A stretch of DNA of 64,000 nucleotides, taken from Myxococcota bacterium (lineage in GTDB: Bacteria; Myxococcota_A; UBA9160; UBA4427). The position numbers and the translations under genes were made by a program. The notes under the pieces were generated by a model that was given only the letters and a program-made list of their open reading frames with translations, was not told where the DNA came from and did not search any database. This document shows positions 47,374 through 54,890 of this stretch, piece by piece. The DNA lies in contig JAQWRT010000012.1 of the NCBI GenBank assembly GCA_029243605.1, positions 1 to 64,000 of the forward strand, written 5' to 3'. Every line of letters begins with the position of its first letter. Positions within the stretch are counted from its first letter, which is position 1.

Positions 47374-48825
47374 TCAGTGTGAAAGGTTTTCGGACACCGG
47401 GGCCTCAGCCGCCCGAGGATCGGGCTCCTCTGGCTCTTCCTCCGCAGGAGGCAAATAGCCAAGAGCTCGCAATTCATCGATGTGCTGGGGCTCCATGGGA
47501 CCTGCAGCGACCAGGGGAGTGCGGGCTTCGAGATATTCTTCGAGACCCCGCAACGCCCGGGAGTCCAGGTCCGATGGCCTCCATTTTCCGGTCTCGGTCA
47601 GCCGGATACTTTCGGCCCGGGTCGCCTGCATGACATCGCCGACACGATCCGAGGCGATGGACCCCCCGACCCGGGTCCACGAACCCGGGCTATAGGCCGC
47701 GCTTTCCCCGTCGGTGTCGCAAAAGATCAACCGGTCCTCGGCGACTTCCCCATTCCTGATTTCCTCTTCGAGGGCCCGCCCGCGAGCCCCCGGCAATTCG
47801 GGGAGACCCGCCAGAGCGATCAGGGTCGGGGCGATATCGACATGACTCACCGGCCCTCGAATACGCGCGGCCTCGAGCCCGGGCGCCGCCAGAACGAAGG
47901 GGACCCGGGCCAACTCGGGCGCCGTGGATTGCCCATGCTGAAAGAACCAGCCGCTCTCGCCCAGACTTTCCCCGTGGTCGGCGGTGAGCAGGATCACGCT
48001 GCCCCGCTCCTCACCGTGCCGCTCCACGGCTGCGATGACCTGCCCCACCCAATGATCGGCGTATTGGATTTCTTCGGCGTAACGGCCGGCGTAGAAGGCC
48101 GGATCGATCTCGTCCTCGAGAACCTGATAGAGGGGAATGCCCGCTCGACCCGAGTTGGCCCGAAGGGTTCCGAGAGGGCGCCGGATAGAGAGGGGGAAGT
48201 CTCCCACCCGTCCCACCCACTCCGCAGGGGGCGTATAGGGGCCGTGGGGATCTTGCAGATGAAGCCAGAGAAAGACCGGGTCGGCAGCGGGCCGCAGGGC
48301 CAGCCATTCGAGGGCATTGCCCGCGGTCTCCTCGGCGATCCGTTCGAAATAATTTCCTCGATTCCGTTCCCGGGAAGGCAACTCGTCGTCGTAGGTCTCG
48401 AAACCGCGATCGAGGCCGATACGCCGACGCAGAACCGCGTTGCTGATGAAGGCCGCCGTGGAGTAACCCGCCTCGGAAAAGGTTTCGGCCAGGGTCGACA
48501 GCCCGTGCAAACGCGTATCGCCGTTGCGCGATCCGATCGAATGCTCCCGGACATACCGCGAAGTCATAATCGAAGCGTGGGCGGGCGCCGTCAGGGTCGC
48601 CGCGGCGATGGCGTTCTCAAAGAGAACACCCCGAGCCGCCAAAGCATCGATGGACGGGGTGATCTCCAAGGGGAACCCATAGGCGTGCACATAGTCGGCG
48701 CGGAGCGTATCGATCGTAATCAACAGGACATCGGGCCGGGCTCTTTGTTTTCCGGGCTCACAGGCCAGGGCCGCGCCCATTGCAGCGAGAAGGCAGAGCA
48801 ATCCGGTCCCTGTACGTGCACTCAT
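47374..48825 (-). CDS. Sulfatase-superfamily lipoprotein, Thr at nucleophile position
   Basis: A 483-residue lipoprotein (lipobox ALAC, C22) with an alkaline-phosphatase-fold catalytic domain. PDVLLITIDTLRADYVHAYG at 31-50 gives metal ligands; the nucleophile element reads T79-APAHASIMTS instead of C/S-x-P-x-R; VILLTADHGESLGE and HVDIAPTLIALAGL complete the site. It cannot be formylglycine-dependent. The substrate is possibly a phospho- or sulfo-modified glycan in the envelope. Its ATG overlaps the stop of the upstream paralogue (ATGA at 48822-48825). The C-terminus is Glu/Pro-rich. Confidence 0.86.
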   Translation of the reverse strand: MSARTGTGLLCLLAAMGAALACEPGKQRARPDVLLITIDTLRADYVHAYGFPLEITPSIDALAARGVLFENAIAAATLTAPAHASIMTSRYVREHSIGSRNGDTRLHGLSTLAETFSEAGYSTAAFISNAVLRRRIGLDRGFETYDDELPSRERNRGNYFERIAEETAGNALEWLALRPAADPVFLWLHLQDPHGPYTPPAEWVGRVGDFPLSIRRPLGTLRANSGRAGIPLYQVLEDEIDPAFYAGRYAEEIQYADHWVGQVIAAVERHGEERGSVILLTADHGESLGESGWFFQHGQSTAPELARVPFVLAAPGLEAARIRGPVSHVDIAPTLIALAGLPELPGARGRALEEEIRNGEVAEDRLIFCDTDGESAAYSPGSWTRVGGSIASDRVGDVMQATRAESIRLTETGKWRPSDLDSRALRGLEEYLEARTPLVAAGPMEPQHIDELRALGYLPPAEEEPEEPDPRAAEAPVSENLSH

Positions 48826-50246
48826 TCGGTATACCCCAGGGCCTCGAGCCCCTCGCGCTCTTCAGCGCTCGGAAGCCGCCCATCCTTGGCGTCCTGGGTA
48901 TGCGCCCGGCGCCAAGCCGCAATCTCTTCGCGCATGGCCTGGACCCGCTCGGGCTGCCCCTCCACAAGATTATCCTTCTCCCCGGGGTCAGTCTCCAGGT
49001 CGAAGAGTTCCAGGGTTCCCTCTTCGGGACCTTCGATCAACTTCCAGCGCCCGCGGCGAAGGCCGAATTTTTCGCCTTCGGCATACAGGCCGTCGACCAC
49101 GTCGCCCCCTTCGTAATGCCGGCGATAGAGGTGGACAGGACGCTCTGCCTCCAGGTCATCGCCTCCCAGGAGAAAGGACGCGATGCTCTGGCCCTGAACA
49201 GGCGTCGTCGAGGAAACCCCCGCGAGCTCGAGTACGCTCGGGGCGAGATCCGCCAGATCGACCGGGCCCGGGGCAACGACCCCGGCCGGAACCTGCCCGG
49301 GCCAGCGAACGATCAAGGGCACCCTCACCCCCTCCTCATAGATATGGACCCCGTGGAACATATGGCCGTGGCTCATCAAGCCCTCCCCGTGGTCACCAAC
49401 CACGATCACCAGGGTATCCCCCTCTAGCCCGCGCGCTTCCAGCCCTTGGAGCAGCCGGCCTATCTCCTGATCCGTGAAAGCGATCAGAGTGTCGTATAGG
49501 AAAATGGTGCGATTGAGTTTCAGAGCTTCCCGCGCGCCGGGTCGAAAGGGCGGCTCATAGCCCTCGGGAGGCAAATACGGGGTATGTGGATCGAAGTAGT
49601 GAACGAAGAGAAAGAACGGACGCTCGGGGTGGCGCCGGGCATCGAGCCACTGCAACCCGCGCCGGGTGGTGTCGTCGGCGCGTCCGTGGAATTTTCCGGA
49701 CAACAACTCCCCTTCCCAGAGGCGATCGCCGGCGACGACGTCCGCCTGAGAAAAGTCGGCGTCGAAGTGGTCGAAACCCTGATCGAAACCGAAGCGACCC
49801 GAGAGAACATAGGAACTCACCACCGCCGCGGTTTCGTAGCCCTCGTCGCCAAGGGTTTCGGCCAGGGTTTCAAAATCGCCCTCGAGGGGCCTGCCGTTCT
49901 TCACCACCCCGTGGGCGATGGGGGCAAGGCCGGTGAAGAGGCTCGCATGACTCGGTGCCGTGGTGGCCGAGGGTGAATAGGCCACCTCGAAGCGCATGCC
50001 CTCCCCGGCCAACGCGCGAAGCGAGGCCGAGGTATCGCGCTCGTAGCCGTAGGCGGAGAGGTGGTCGGCCCGAGTCGTATCCATGGAGATAATCACCACG
50101 TTGGGGCGTGGGTCTCGAGCACGCAACTCTTCCGGACCCGGCCCGCAGGCCAACGCCAGCAGCGAGACAAAGAGGCCGGGCAGAAGTTTCGCCAGATACG
50201 GCGCCCTCCCTCTTGCGCGCTCCCCCTCGGTCCCCCCTGACACCAT
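48822..50246 (-). CDS. Sulfatase-superfamily lipoprotein, Thr at nucleophile position (second of pair)
   Basis: A 474-residue lipoprotein (SLLALAC, C34) with PNVVIISMDTTRADHLSAYGYE at 48-69, the nucleophile element T96-APSHASLFTG, FVHYFDPHTPYLPP, VIVVGDHGEGLMSHGH and the sulfatase C-terminal block LFDLETDPGEKDNL. Like its neighbour it has Thr-x-Pro-x-His in place of Cys/Ser-x-Pro-x-Arg. The pair is translationally coupled and both end in an EALGY/RALGY motif before the tail, shared with the 26.7-kb enzyme. ATG at 50246 is the start that gives a normal lipoprotein signal. The GT-C gene upstream ends 45 bases before its start. Confidence 0.86.
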   Translation of the reverse strand: MVSGGTEGERARGRAPYLAKLLPGLFVSLLALACGPGPEELRARDPRPNVVIISMDTTRADHLSAYGYERDTSASLRALAGEGMRFEVAYSPSATTAPSHASLFTGLAPIAHGVVKNGRPLEGDFETLAETLGDEGYETAAVVSSYVLSGRFGFDQGFDHFDADFSQADVVAGDRLWEGELLSGKFHGRADDTTRRGLQWLDARRHPERPFFLFVHYFDPHTPYLPPEGYEPPFRPGAREALKLNRTIFLYDTLIAFTDQEIGRLLQGLEARGLEGDTLVIVVGDHGEGLMSHGHMFHGVHIYEEGVRVPLIVRWPGQVPAGVVAPGPVDLADLAPSVLELAGVSSTTPVQGQSIASFLLGGDDLEAERPVHLYRRHYEGGDVVDGLYAEGEKFGLRRGRWKLIEGPEEGTLELFDLETDPGEKDNLVEGQPERVQAMREEIAAWRRAHTQDAKDGRLPSAEEREGLEALGYTE

Positions 50247-50291
50247 GGCCGCAACATACCGCGCATTGGGGGGCCAGCCATCCGGCACGCG

Positions 50292-51983
50292 TCACGGAGC
50301 GGGCTGACGCTCGTAAATAATCAGCGGCGGGCCGTCACGGCCCGGCTCGGGGGTTTCGAAGCGGTGGGTCGTCGAGAGCACCCGGCCCCGGCTCAGTTCG
50401 GGAATATTATTGTACGCCACGTCGGCCACGGGCAATTCGTGACGCTCGAAAGAGCCGCCCAGCAGATAGCGACGGACCGCCCGGAGAGTTTTGGGCTGGG
50501 CGCTTCGCGGAATCACCAGATCCGGCCTCTCGGCGGCCTCGGCGGCGTCCCTCGCCAGCGTTCCTCCATGAAAGCGGCCCACCACCCGGCTGCCCAGGTA
50601 ATACATGAAGGGTTCGGCCTCGTAGTTGGTGGCGATCAACAGGCTTTCCGGGGCCGGGTGATTGGCCCGGATGAACTCGATGGCCACATCCACCGGCCCG
50701 CGAACCGGCCGCGCGATTTCCATCACCCGTCCCCGGAGTTCTCCCGCGCGCAGGGTCACGAGCAAAATCAGAACCAGACCGCAGACCACGGCGAAGGTCC
50801 GCCCGGGGCGTCGATCCGGGCGGGAGGTCAAGACTAGACCGCGCCAGAGAAGTTCGAGGTCGAGGACCAGCACCAGGGCGAGCAGCGGCCCCACCGGGAC
50901 GAAATAGCGCTCAAAGAAGATCGGGTTGGCCGCCCCCACCAAGCCGTAGATCAGCGCCAGACGAAGTAGGGAAGCCCGGGCCCGGAGCAATCCGACGTCC
51001 CCCTCCTGGCGAGCCCGGCGCCCCAGAAAAAGCGCGACTTCGGCGGCCGCCAGAGGCGCGAGGAATTCGTAGCGGAGGAGATAGTGCACCAGGGCGAGAA
51101 GGTTTTCGGCGTAAAGACCCGGCCCGAGACTCCAGCGCTCGGCGAGGACGCGCGAATACCCGGCGACCTCGAAGACCTGGGCCAACCCCAGGGCCACCCC
51201 GGCGAAGGCGAAGAGCGCCAACCCGAGAGCCCAGGCGCGCCGCATCCGCCGCCCTATCCCCCCGCCCGAGCGCCGCGCCCAGATCAACCACTCGAGACTC
51301 AGCCACCCGGCCGCGGCAAAAGCGGCGGGGTGAAAAAAATTGAAAAGAACGACCAGCCCCAACCCGGCGGCCAGGGAGCGTCCCGGGCCCCCCATTTCCC
51401 GGCCCGGCGGTCGGCGCATTTCCAGCCAAACCAGGGCGGCGAGAAGCGCCAGGGCCGGCGCGTAATAGCGGACCTCGCGCAGGTGCAGGATCAGCGAGGT
51501 CGAGAGGCAGAGCAATCCAGCGAAAATTGCTGCGGCGACGGCGGCGCTGCCCCGGCGCGAGGCCAGCAGGGGACGCACCGAGAGAAAGAGCAGGGCCAAA
51601 CCCAGGAGGCCCACCAGGGCAAAAGGCAGCCGTACCCAGCGCGTGTGGGCATAGAGATCCTCGAGATCCCCGGCCAGCCATACCCCCAGGGCAGCCAGGT
51701 AGTACTGGCCCCAGAAACTCCCCCGGTAGGCGTCCCGGTCCTCGTCCACCGCCAGCGCCAGGGGAACTCCGATCCCGTACACGACGTTGCCATCGGCATG
51801 AACCTTCGGGTAGCCGTACTCGAGGATACGCTGACCGAACATCGCGGTCTCACCCTCGTCCTGCCAGAAGAGCGGATGCCCCAGGGACCCCAATTGCAGC
51901 AACACGAAGATCAGCAGGACGAGCGCGGCGATCCCGCGACCCCTCGCCTCCGAGCCTTGCTGCCCTCTCTCGGCTCCGTCCAC
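50292..51983 (-). CDS. GT-C (ArnT/PMT-like) membrane glycosyltransferase
   Basis: A 563-residue protein with about 12 hydrophobic helices. The first outer loop holds WQDEGETAMFGQRILEYG, the acidic catalytic motif of GT39/GT83-type enzymes, and GSFWGQYYLAALGVWLAG. A soluble C-terminal domain of about 130 residues begins near 430. GTG at 51983 is the start. It is divergent from the ALG5-like GT2 and upstream of the two sulfatase-fold lipoproteins on the same strand, suggesting that sugar transfer and later trimming or modification are linked. Sugar and acceptor are unknown. Confidence 0.78.
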   Translation of the reverse strand: MDGAERGQQGSEARGRGIAALVLLIFVLLQLGSLGHPLFWQDEGETAMFGQRILEYGYPKVHADGNVVYGIGVPLALAVDEDRDAYRGSFWGQYYLAALGVWLAGDLEDLYAHTRWVRLPFALVGLLGLALLFLSVRPLLASRRGSAAVAAAIFAGLLCLSTSLILHLREVRYYAPALALLAALVWLEMRRPPGREMGGPGRSLAAGLGLVVLFNFFHPAAFAAAGWLSLEWLIWARRSGGGIGRRMRRAWALGLALFAFAGVALGLAQVFEVAGYSRVLAERWSLGPGLYAENLLALVHYLLRYEFLAPLAAAEVALFLGRRARQEGDVGLLRARASLLRLALIYGLVGAANPIFFERYFVPVGPLLALVLVLDLELLWRGLVLTSRPDRRPGRTFAVVCGLVLILLVTLRAGELRGRVMEIARPVRGPVDVAIEFIRANHPAPESLLIATNYEAEPFMYYLGSRVVGRFHGGTLARDAAEAAERPDLVIPRSAQPKTLRAVRRYLLGGSFERHELPVADVAYNNIPELSRGRVLSTTHRFETPEPGRDGPPLIIYERQPAP

Positions 51984-52082
51984 CCCGAACTCCCCTGCCC
52001 CACCCCGGGCCAGCCTTTCGCTCCCTCAAAGAGTAGGGTTCGACAGGCAGATCTCCACACCCGGGGTAGAATCGCGGATAAG

Positions 52083-52856
52083 ATGCCCGAAACCATTCTC
52101 GTGATTCCCTGCTTCAACGAAGCCCAAAGGCTGCGCAGCGATCTCTTCGGCGAATATCTGGACAGCGATCCCGAGACCGACTTGATCTTCGTCGACGACG
52201 GGAGCCACGACGGAACCGCGGGCATTCTCGAAGAACTGGCGGCCCGGGGTCAGGGTCGAATCAACGTGGTGACCCAACCCCGCAACCAGGGCAAGGCCGA
52301 AGCCGTGCGCGCGGGCATGAACCGGGCTTTCTCCACAGGCGCGCGCTTCGTGGGCTATTTCGATGCCGATTTGGCGACCCCCCTCGCGGAAGTGTCGCGA
52401 CTCCGCGAGGTCCTTCGCCGCGACGAATCCATCGAAATTGTCTTCGCCTCCCGAGTTCAACTCCTGGGTCGAAGAATCCAGCGCCGGCCCCTGCGCCACT
52501 ATCTCGGCCGAGTCTTCGCGACCGTTGCCTCCGAGGTTCTGGGCCTGCCCGTCTACGACACCCAATGCGGTGCAAAGCTCTTTCGCGCGGGCCCCCGGGT
52601 CAAGGCGCTCTTTAGCGAACCCTTTCTATCGAACTGGGTCTTCGACGTGGAGTTGATCGCCCGTTGGAGGGTTTCCGAGCGCGAAACCGGCGCGCCCCCG
52701 GCGCATGAAGTCATCTATGAGGTGCCCGTGGATGAATGGGTCGATGTCGCGGGATCGAAGGTTCGTCCGGCGGATTTCGTCCGCGCCCTGGCGGAGATCT
52801 GGCGTATTTCCCGCCGCTACCTGCCCCGAAAGTCCCGTCGGTCGACGCCTGGATGA
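52083..52856 (+). CDS. ALG5-like polyprenyl-phosphate glucosyltransferase (GT2)
   Basis: A 257-residue GT-A enzyme: ETILVIPCFNEAQRL at 3-17, LIFVDDGSHDGT, QPRNQGKAEAVRAGM, metal site YFDADLATPL. The block ASRVQLLGRRIQRRPLRHYL, then GRVFATVASEVLGLPVYDTQ and CGAKLFR, is diagnostic of dolichyl-phosphate beta-glucosyltransferase-like proteins. There is no N-terminal membrane anchor, unlike eukaryotic ALG5. It should make polyprenyl-phosphate-glucose or a related sugar for the next gene, whose ATG overlaps its stop (ATGA at 52853-52856). The frame runs far upstream into the antisense of the preceding gene; ATG at 52083 is the true start by homology. Confidence 0.92.
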   Translation: MPETILVIPCFNEAQRLRSDLFGEYLDSDPETDLIFVDDGSHDGTAGILEELAARGQGRINVVTQPRNQGKAEAVRAGMNRAFSTGARFVGYFDADLATPLAEVSRLREVLRRDESIEIVFASRVQLLGRRIQRRPLRHYLGRVFATVASEVLGLPVYDTQCGAKLFRAGPRVKALFSEPFLSNWVFDVELIARWRVSERETGAPPAHEVIYEVPVDEWVDVAGSKVRPADFVRALAEIWRISRRYLPRKSRRSTPG

Positions 52857-54874
52857 GGCCCGATCCCGGGATCCTTTTCCGCCTTCAAGCGGGAGCTTGG
52901 GCAACCCTGCTCCTCTTCTGTATCGGGCTCCTGGGGCACGCGATCCTCTTCGACGAGGACGTCCCCTTCGTCCGCCAGGGAGCCGGGGCCGCCTGGATCA
53001 TGGCCCCCCAACCGAGAACCGCCGACCTGATCGTCGTCGACCCAGCCGCCCCCCCAGCCCATGTGTTCCGCAAATCCTTCGAGGCCCGAGCCGGAGACGC
53101 CAGTGCCCGTCTCGAGGGAACGGCCCTGCGCGACGCCAAGCTCCAGATCAACGGGAAGAGTCTTCCGCTCATACCCCGGGGAGAAGGGTGGAAGCAGGGC
53201 TTCCAGGCCGACCTTTCCGACGCCCTGATCCAGGGGCGCAACGAGATCCTCCTGAGCGTGACGAACCCCTCCGGGCCGGCCCTGCTCCAGGCGCGCATCG
53301 TCACCTCCCTGGGTACCACCGCGTCGGATTCGAGTTGGACGGTCACCCGCATTTCCGGATCCAAACCAGGCGCCGATGCCCCGGAAACCTTCGCGCAAAT
53401 CGCCACCGACCTCGCGCTGAATCCCGAATCCCGGCAATTGCCAACTCCCCTGGAGGTCGCACCGCGCCAAGGCCTGATCCTACTCCTGGTCTTTGCCCTG
53501 GCTGCCCTCGCCGCCTGGCGAAGGCCCGCCCTCCTCGAACGGGTTCCGAGCGAGCGCTGGCCCGGGATCGTGCTGGCGGCGATCACCCTCTTCTGGCTCG
53601 CCCTCTTCGCCTTCAAATTTGTCCCCATGCCCCTGGCCCTGGGCTTCGACGCCTCGGCCCATCTCGCCTACATCGACTACATCCGGGTGCAGCACGCCCT
53701 TCCCACCGCCGCCTACGGGTTCTCCACCTACCACCCGCCCCTCTTTTATCTGCTGACCGGTGCGGGCGTCGAGCTATTCGGTGCCGAAAGCAACCTCTGG
53801 ACCGGACGAATCGTCTACCGCGCCCTGCCCTTTGCCTGCGGGTTGTTGAATATCTGGCTGACCGGGTCAGTGGCCCGCAGGCTCTGGCCCGGTGAGGCCC
53901 TCAAGCCCTCCCTGGCTCTTGCCGTCGCCGGTCTGCTCCCCATGAACATCTACATGTCGGCCTATGTGTCCAACGAGCCGATGCTCGCCGCTTTGGTCAG
54001 CGGCGCCATCGCTCTCACCACCGCGATCCTTATGGCCGAGCGGGTGAGGTGGGCGCATTGGGTGGGTCTGACTGCCCTCCTCGGTGCGGCGCTGCTCACC
54101 AAGTTCACCGCCCTGGGCGTCGCCCCGGTCATTGCCTTCTTCGCGTCCCTGCGTACCTGGTGGTTGGACGGGAAAAGCCCGGCACACGCCGCCGCCGTCC
54201 TGGCCGGGCTCGTCCTGGGCGCGGCCAGTCTGGCGGGCTGGTTCTACTGGAGAAACTGGGTGCTCTTCGAAGATCCCCTGGTCTGGAATCTCGATATTCC
54301 AGGGGCCCTGACCTGGTGGATGCGCCCGGGTTTTCATACCGCTGACTGGTACCTGAGCTTCGGTGAGTCGCTGGTCCACCCGCTCTTTGCCGGCTACGCC
54401 TCCTTCTGGGACGGCCTCTACTCGACGCTCTGGGGAGACGGGCTCGTGGCTGGAATGGCCCGAGTCGCCACCCGGCATGGCTTTTGGAATGACGAATTCC
54501 ACGTGCTCACCTACCCCCTCGCCCTCCCGGCCACGGGCTGCCTGGTGCTGGGTGCGGGCAGGATCTGGCTCGAGTCCTTCACCAACAGTGCCTTGCCCCG
54601 CAAACTCGTCTACAGCCTGCTCGCGAGTATTCTCTTCCTGCTGGCCTTCTCGGGGTTGCTGATCAGCCTGCAACTCGCCTTCTACGCCCAAGCCAAGGCC
54701 TTCTACCTGCTCTGCGGGGTGCTGCCCCTGGCCATTGCCGGCGCCGAGGGAATCAGCGCGGTGAGCCGTTGGATCCAGCCGACTCGAGGGACCTGGCGCC
54801 GGGCCCTGCACTGCGCCGGCATCGGCTGGTTGGCGAGCCTGGCGGCGTCCATCGGCCTCAGCTTCCTCGGCTGA
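52853..54874 (+). CDS. GT-C membrane glycosyltransferase with inserted extracytoplasmic domain
   Basis: A 673-residue protein. After one membrane helix (about 12-32) comes an outside beta-rich domain of about 150 residues (ALRDAKLQINGKSLPLI, NEILLSVTNPSGPALLQARI), reminiscent of a galactose-binding-like sandwich, then a second helix near 205 and the GT-C core: GFDASAHLAYIDYIRVQHAL, FSTYHPPLFYLLTG, and many helices to the C-terminus. The first catalytic-loop Asp lies in GFDASAH. It is translationally coupled to the ALG5-like GT2, so that enzyme is its probable donor supplier. The extra N-terminal domain may bind the acceptor glycan. It is convergent with pcrA/uvrD. Confidence 0.8.
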   Translation: MRPDPGILFRLQAGAWATLLLFCIGLLGHAILFDEDVPFVRQGAGAAWIMAPQPRTADLIVVDPAAPPAHVFRKSFEARAGDASARLEGTALRDAKLQINGKSLPLIPRGEGWKQGFQADLSDALIQGRNEILLSVTNPSGPALLQARIVTSLGTTASDSSWTVTRISGSKPGADAPETFAQIATDLALNPESRQLPTPLEVAPRQGLILLLVFALAALAAWRRPALLERVPSERWPGIVLAAITLFWLALFAFKFVPMPLALGFDASAHLAYIDYIRVQHALPTAAYGFSTYHPPLFYLLTGAGVELFGAESNLWTGRIVYRALPFACGLLNIWLTGSVARRLWPGEALKPSLALAVAGLLPMNIYMSAYVSNEPMLAALVSGAIALTTAILMAERVRWAHWVGLTALLGAALLTKFTALGVAPVIAFFASLRTWWLDGKSPAHAAAVLAGLVLGAASLAGWFYWRNWVLFEDPLVWNLDIPGALTWWMRPGFHTADWYLSFGESLVHPLFAGYASFWDGLYSTLWGDGLVAGMARVATRHGFWNDEFHVLTYPLALPATGCLVLGAGRIWLESFTNSALPRKLVYSLLASILFLLAFSGLLISLQLAFYAQAKAFYLLCGVLPLAIAGAEGISAVSRWIQPTRGTWRRALHCAGIGWLASLAASIGLSFLG

Positions 54875-54890
54875 GAAGAGGCGGCTCGTC

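Noticed and set aside
51084-52082. 333-codon upstream extension of the ALG5-like GT2
   Set aside because: It is the antisense of the GT-C gene at 50292-51983; the GT2 domain starts at the ATG at 52083.
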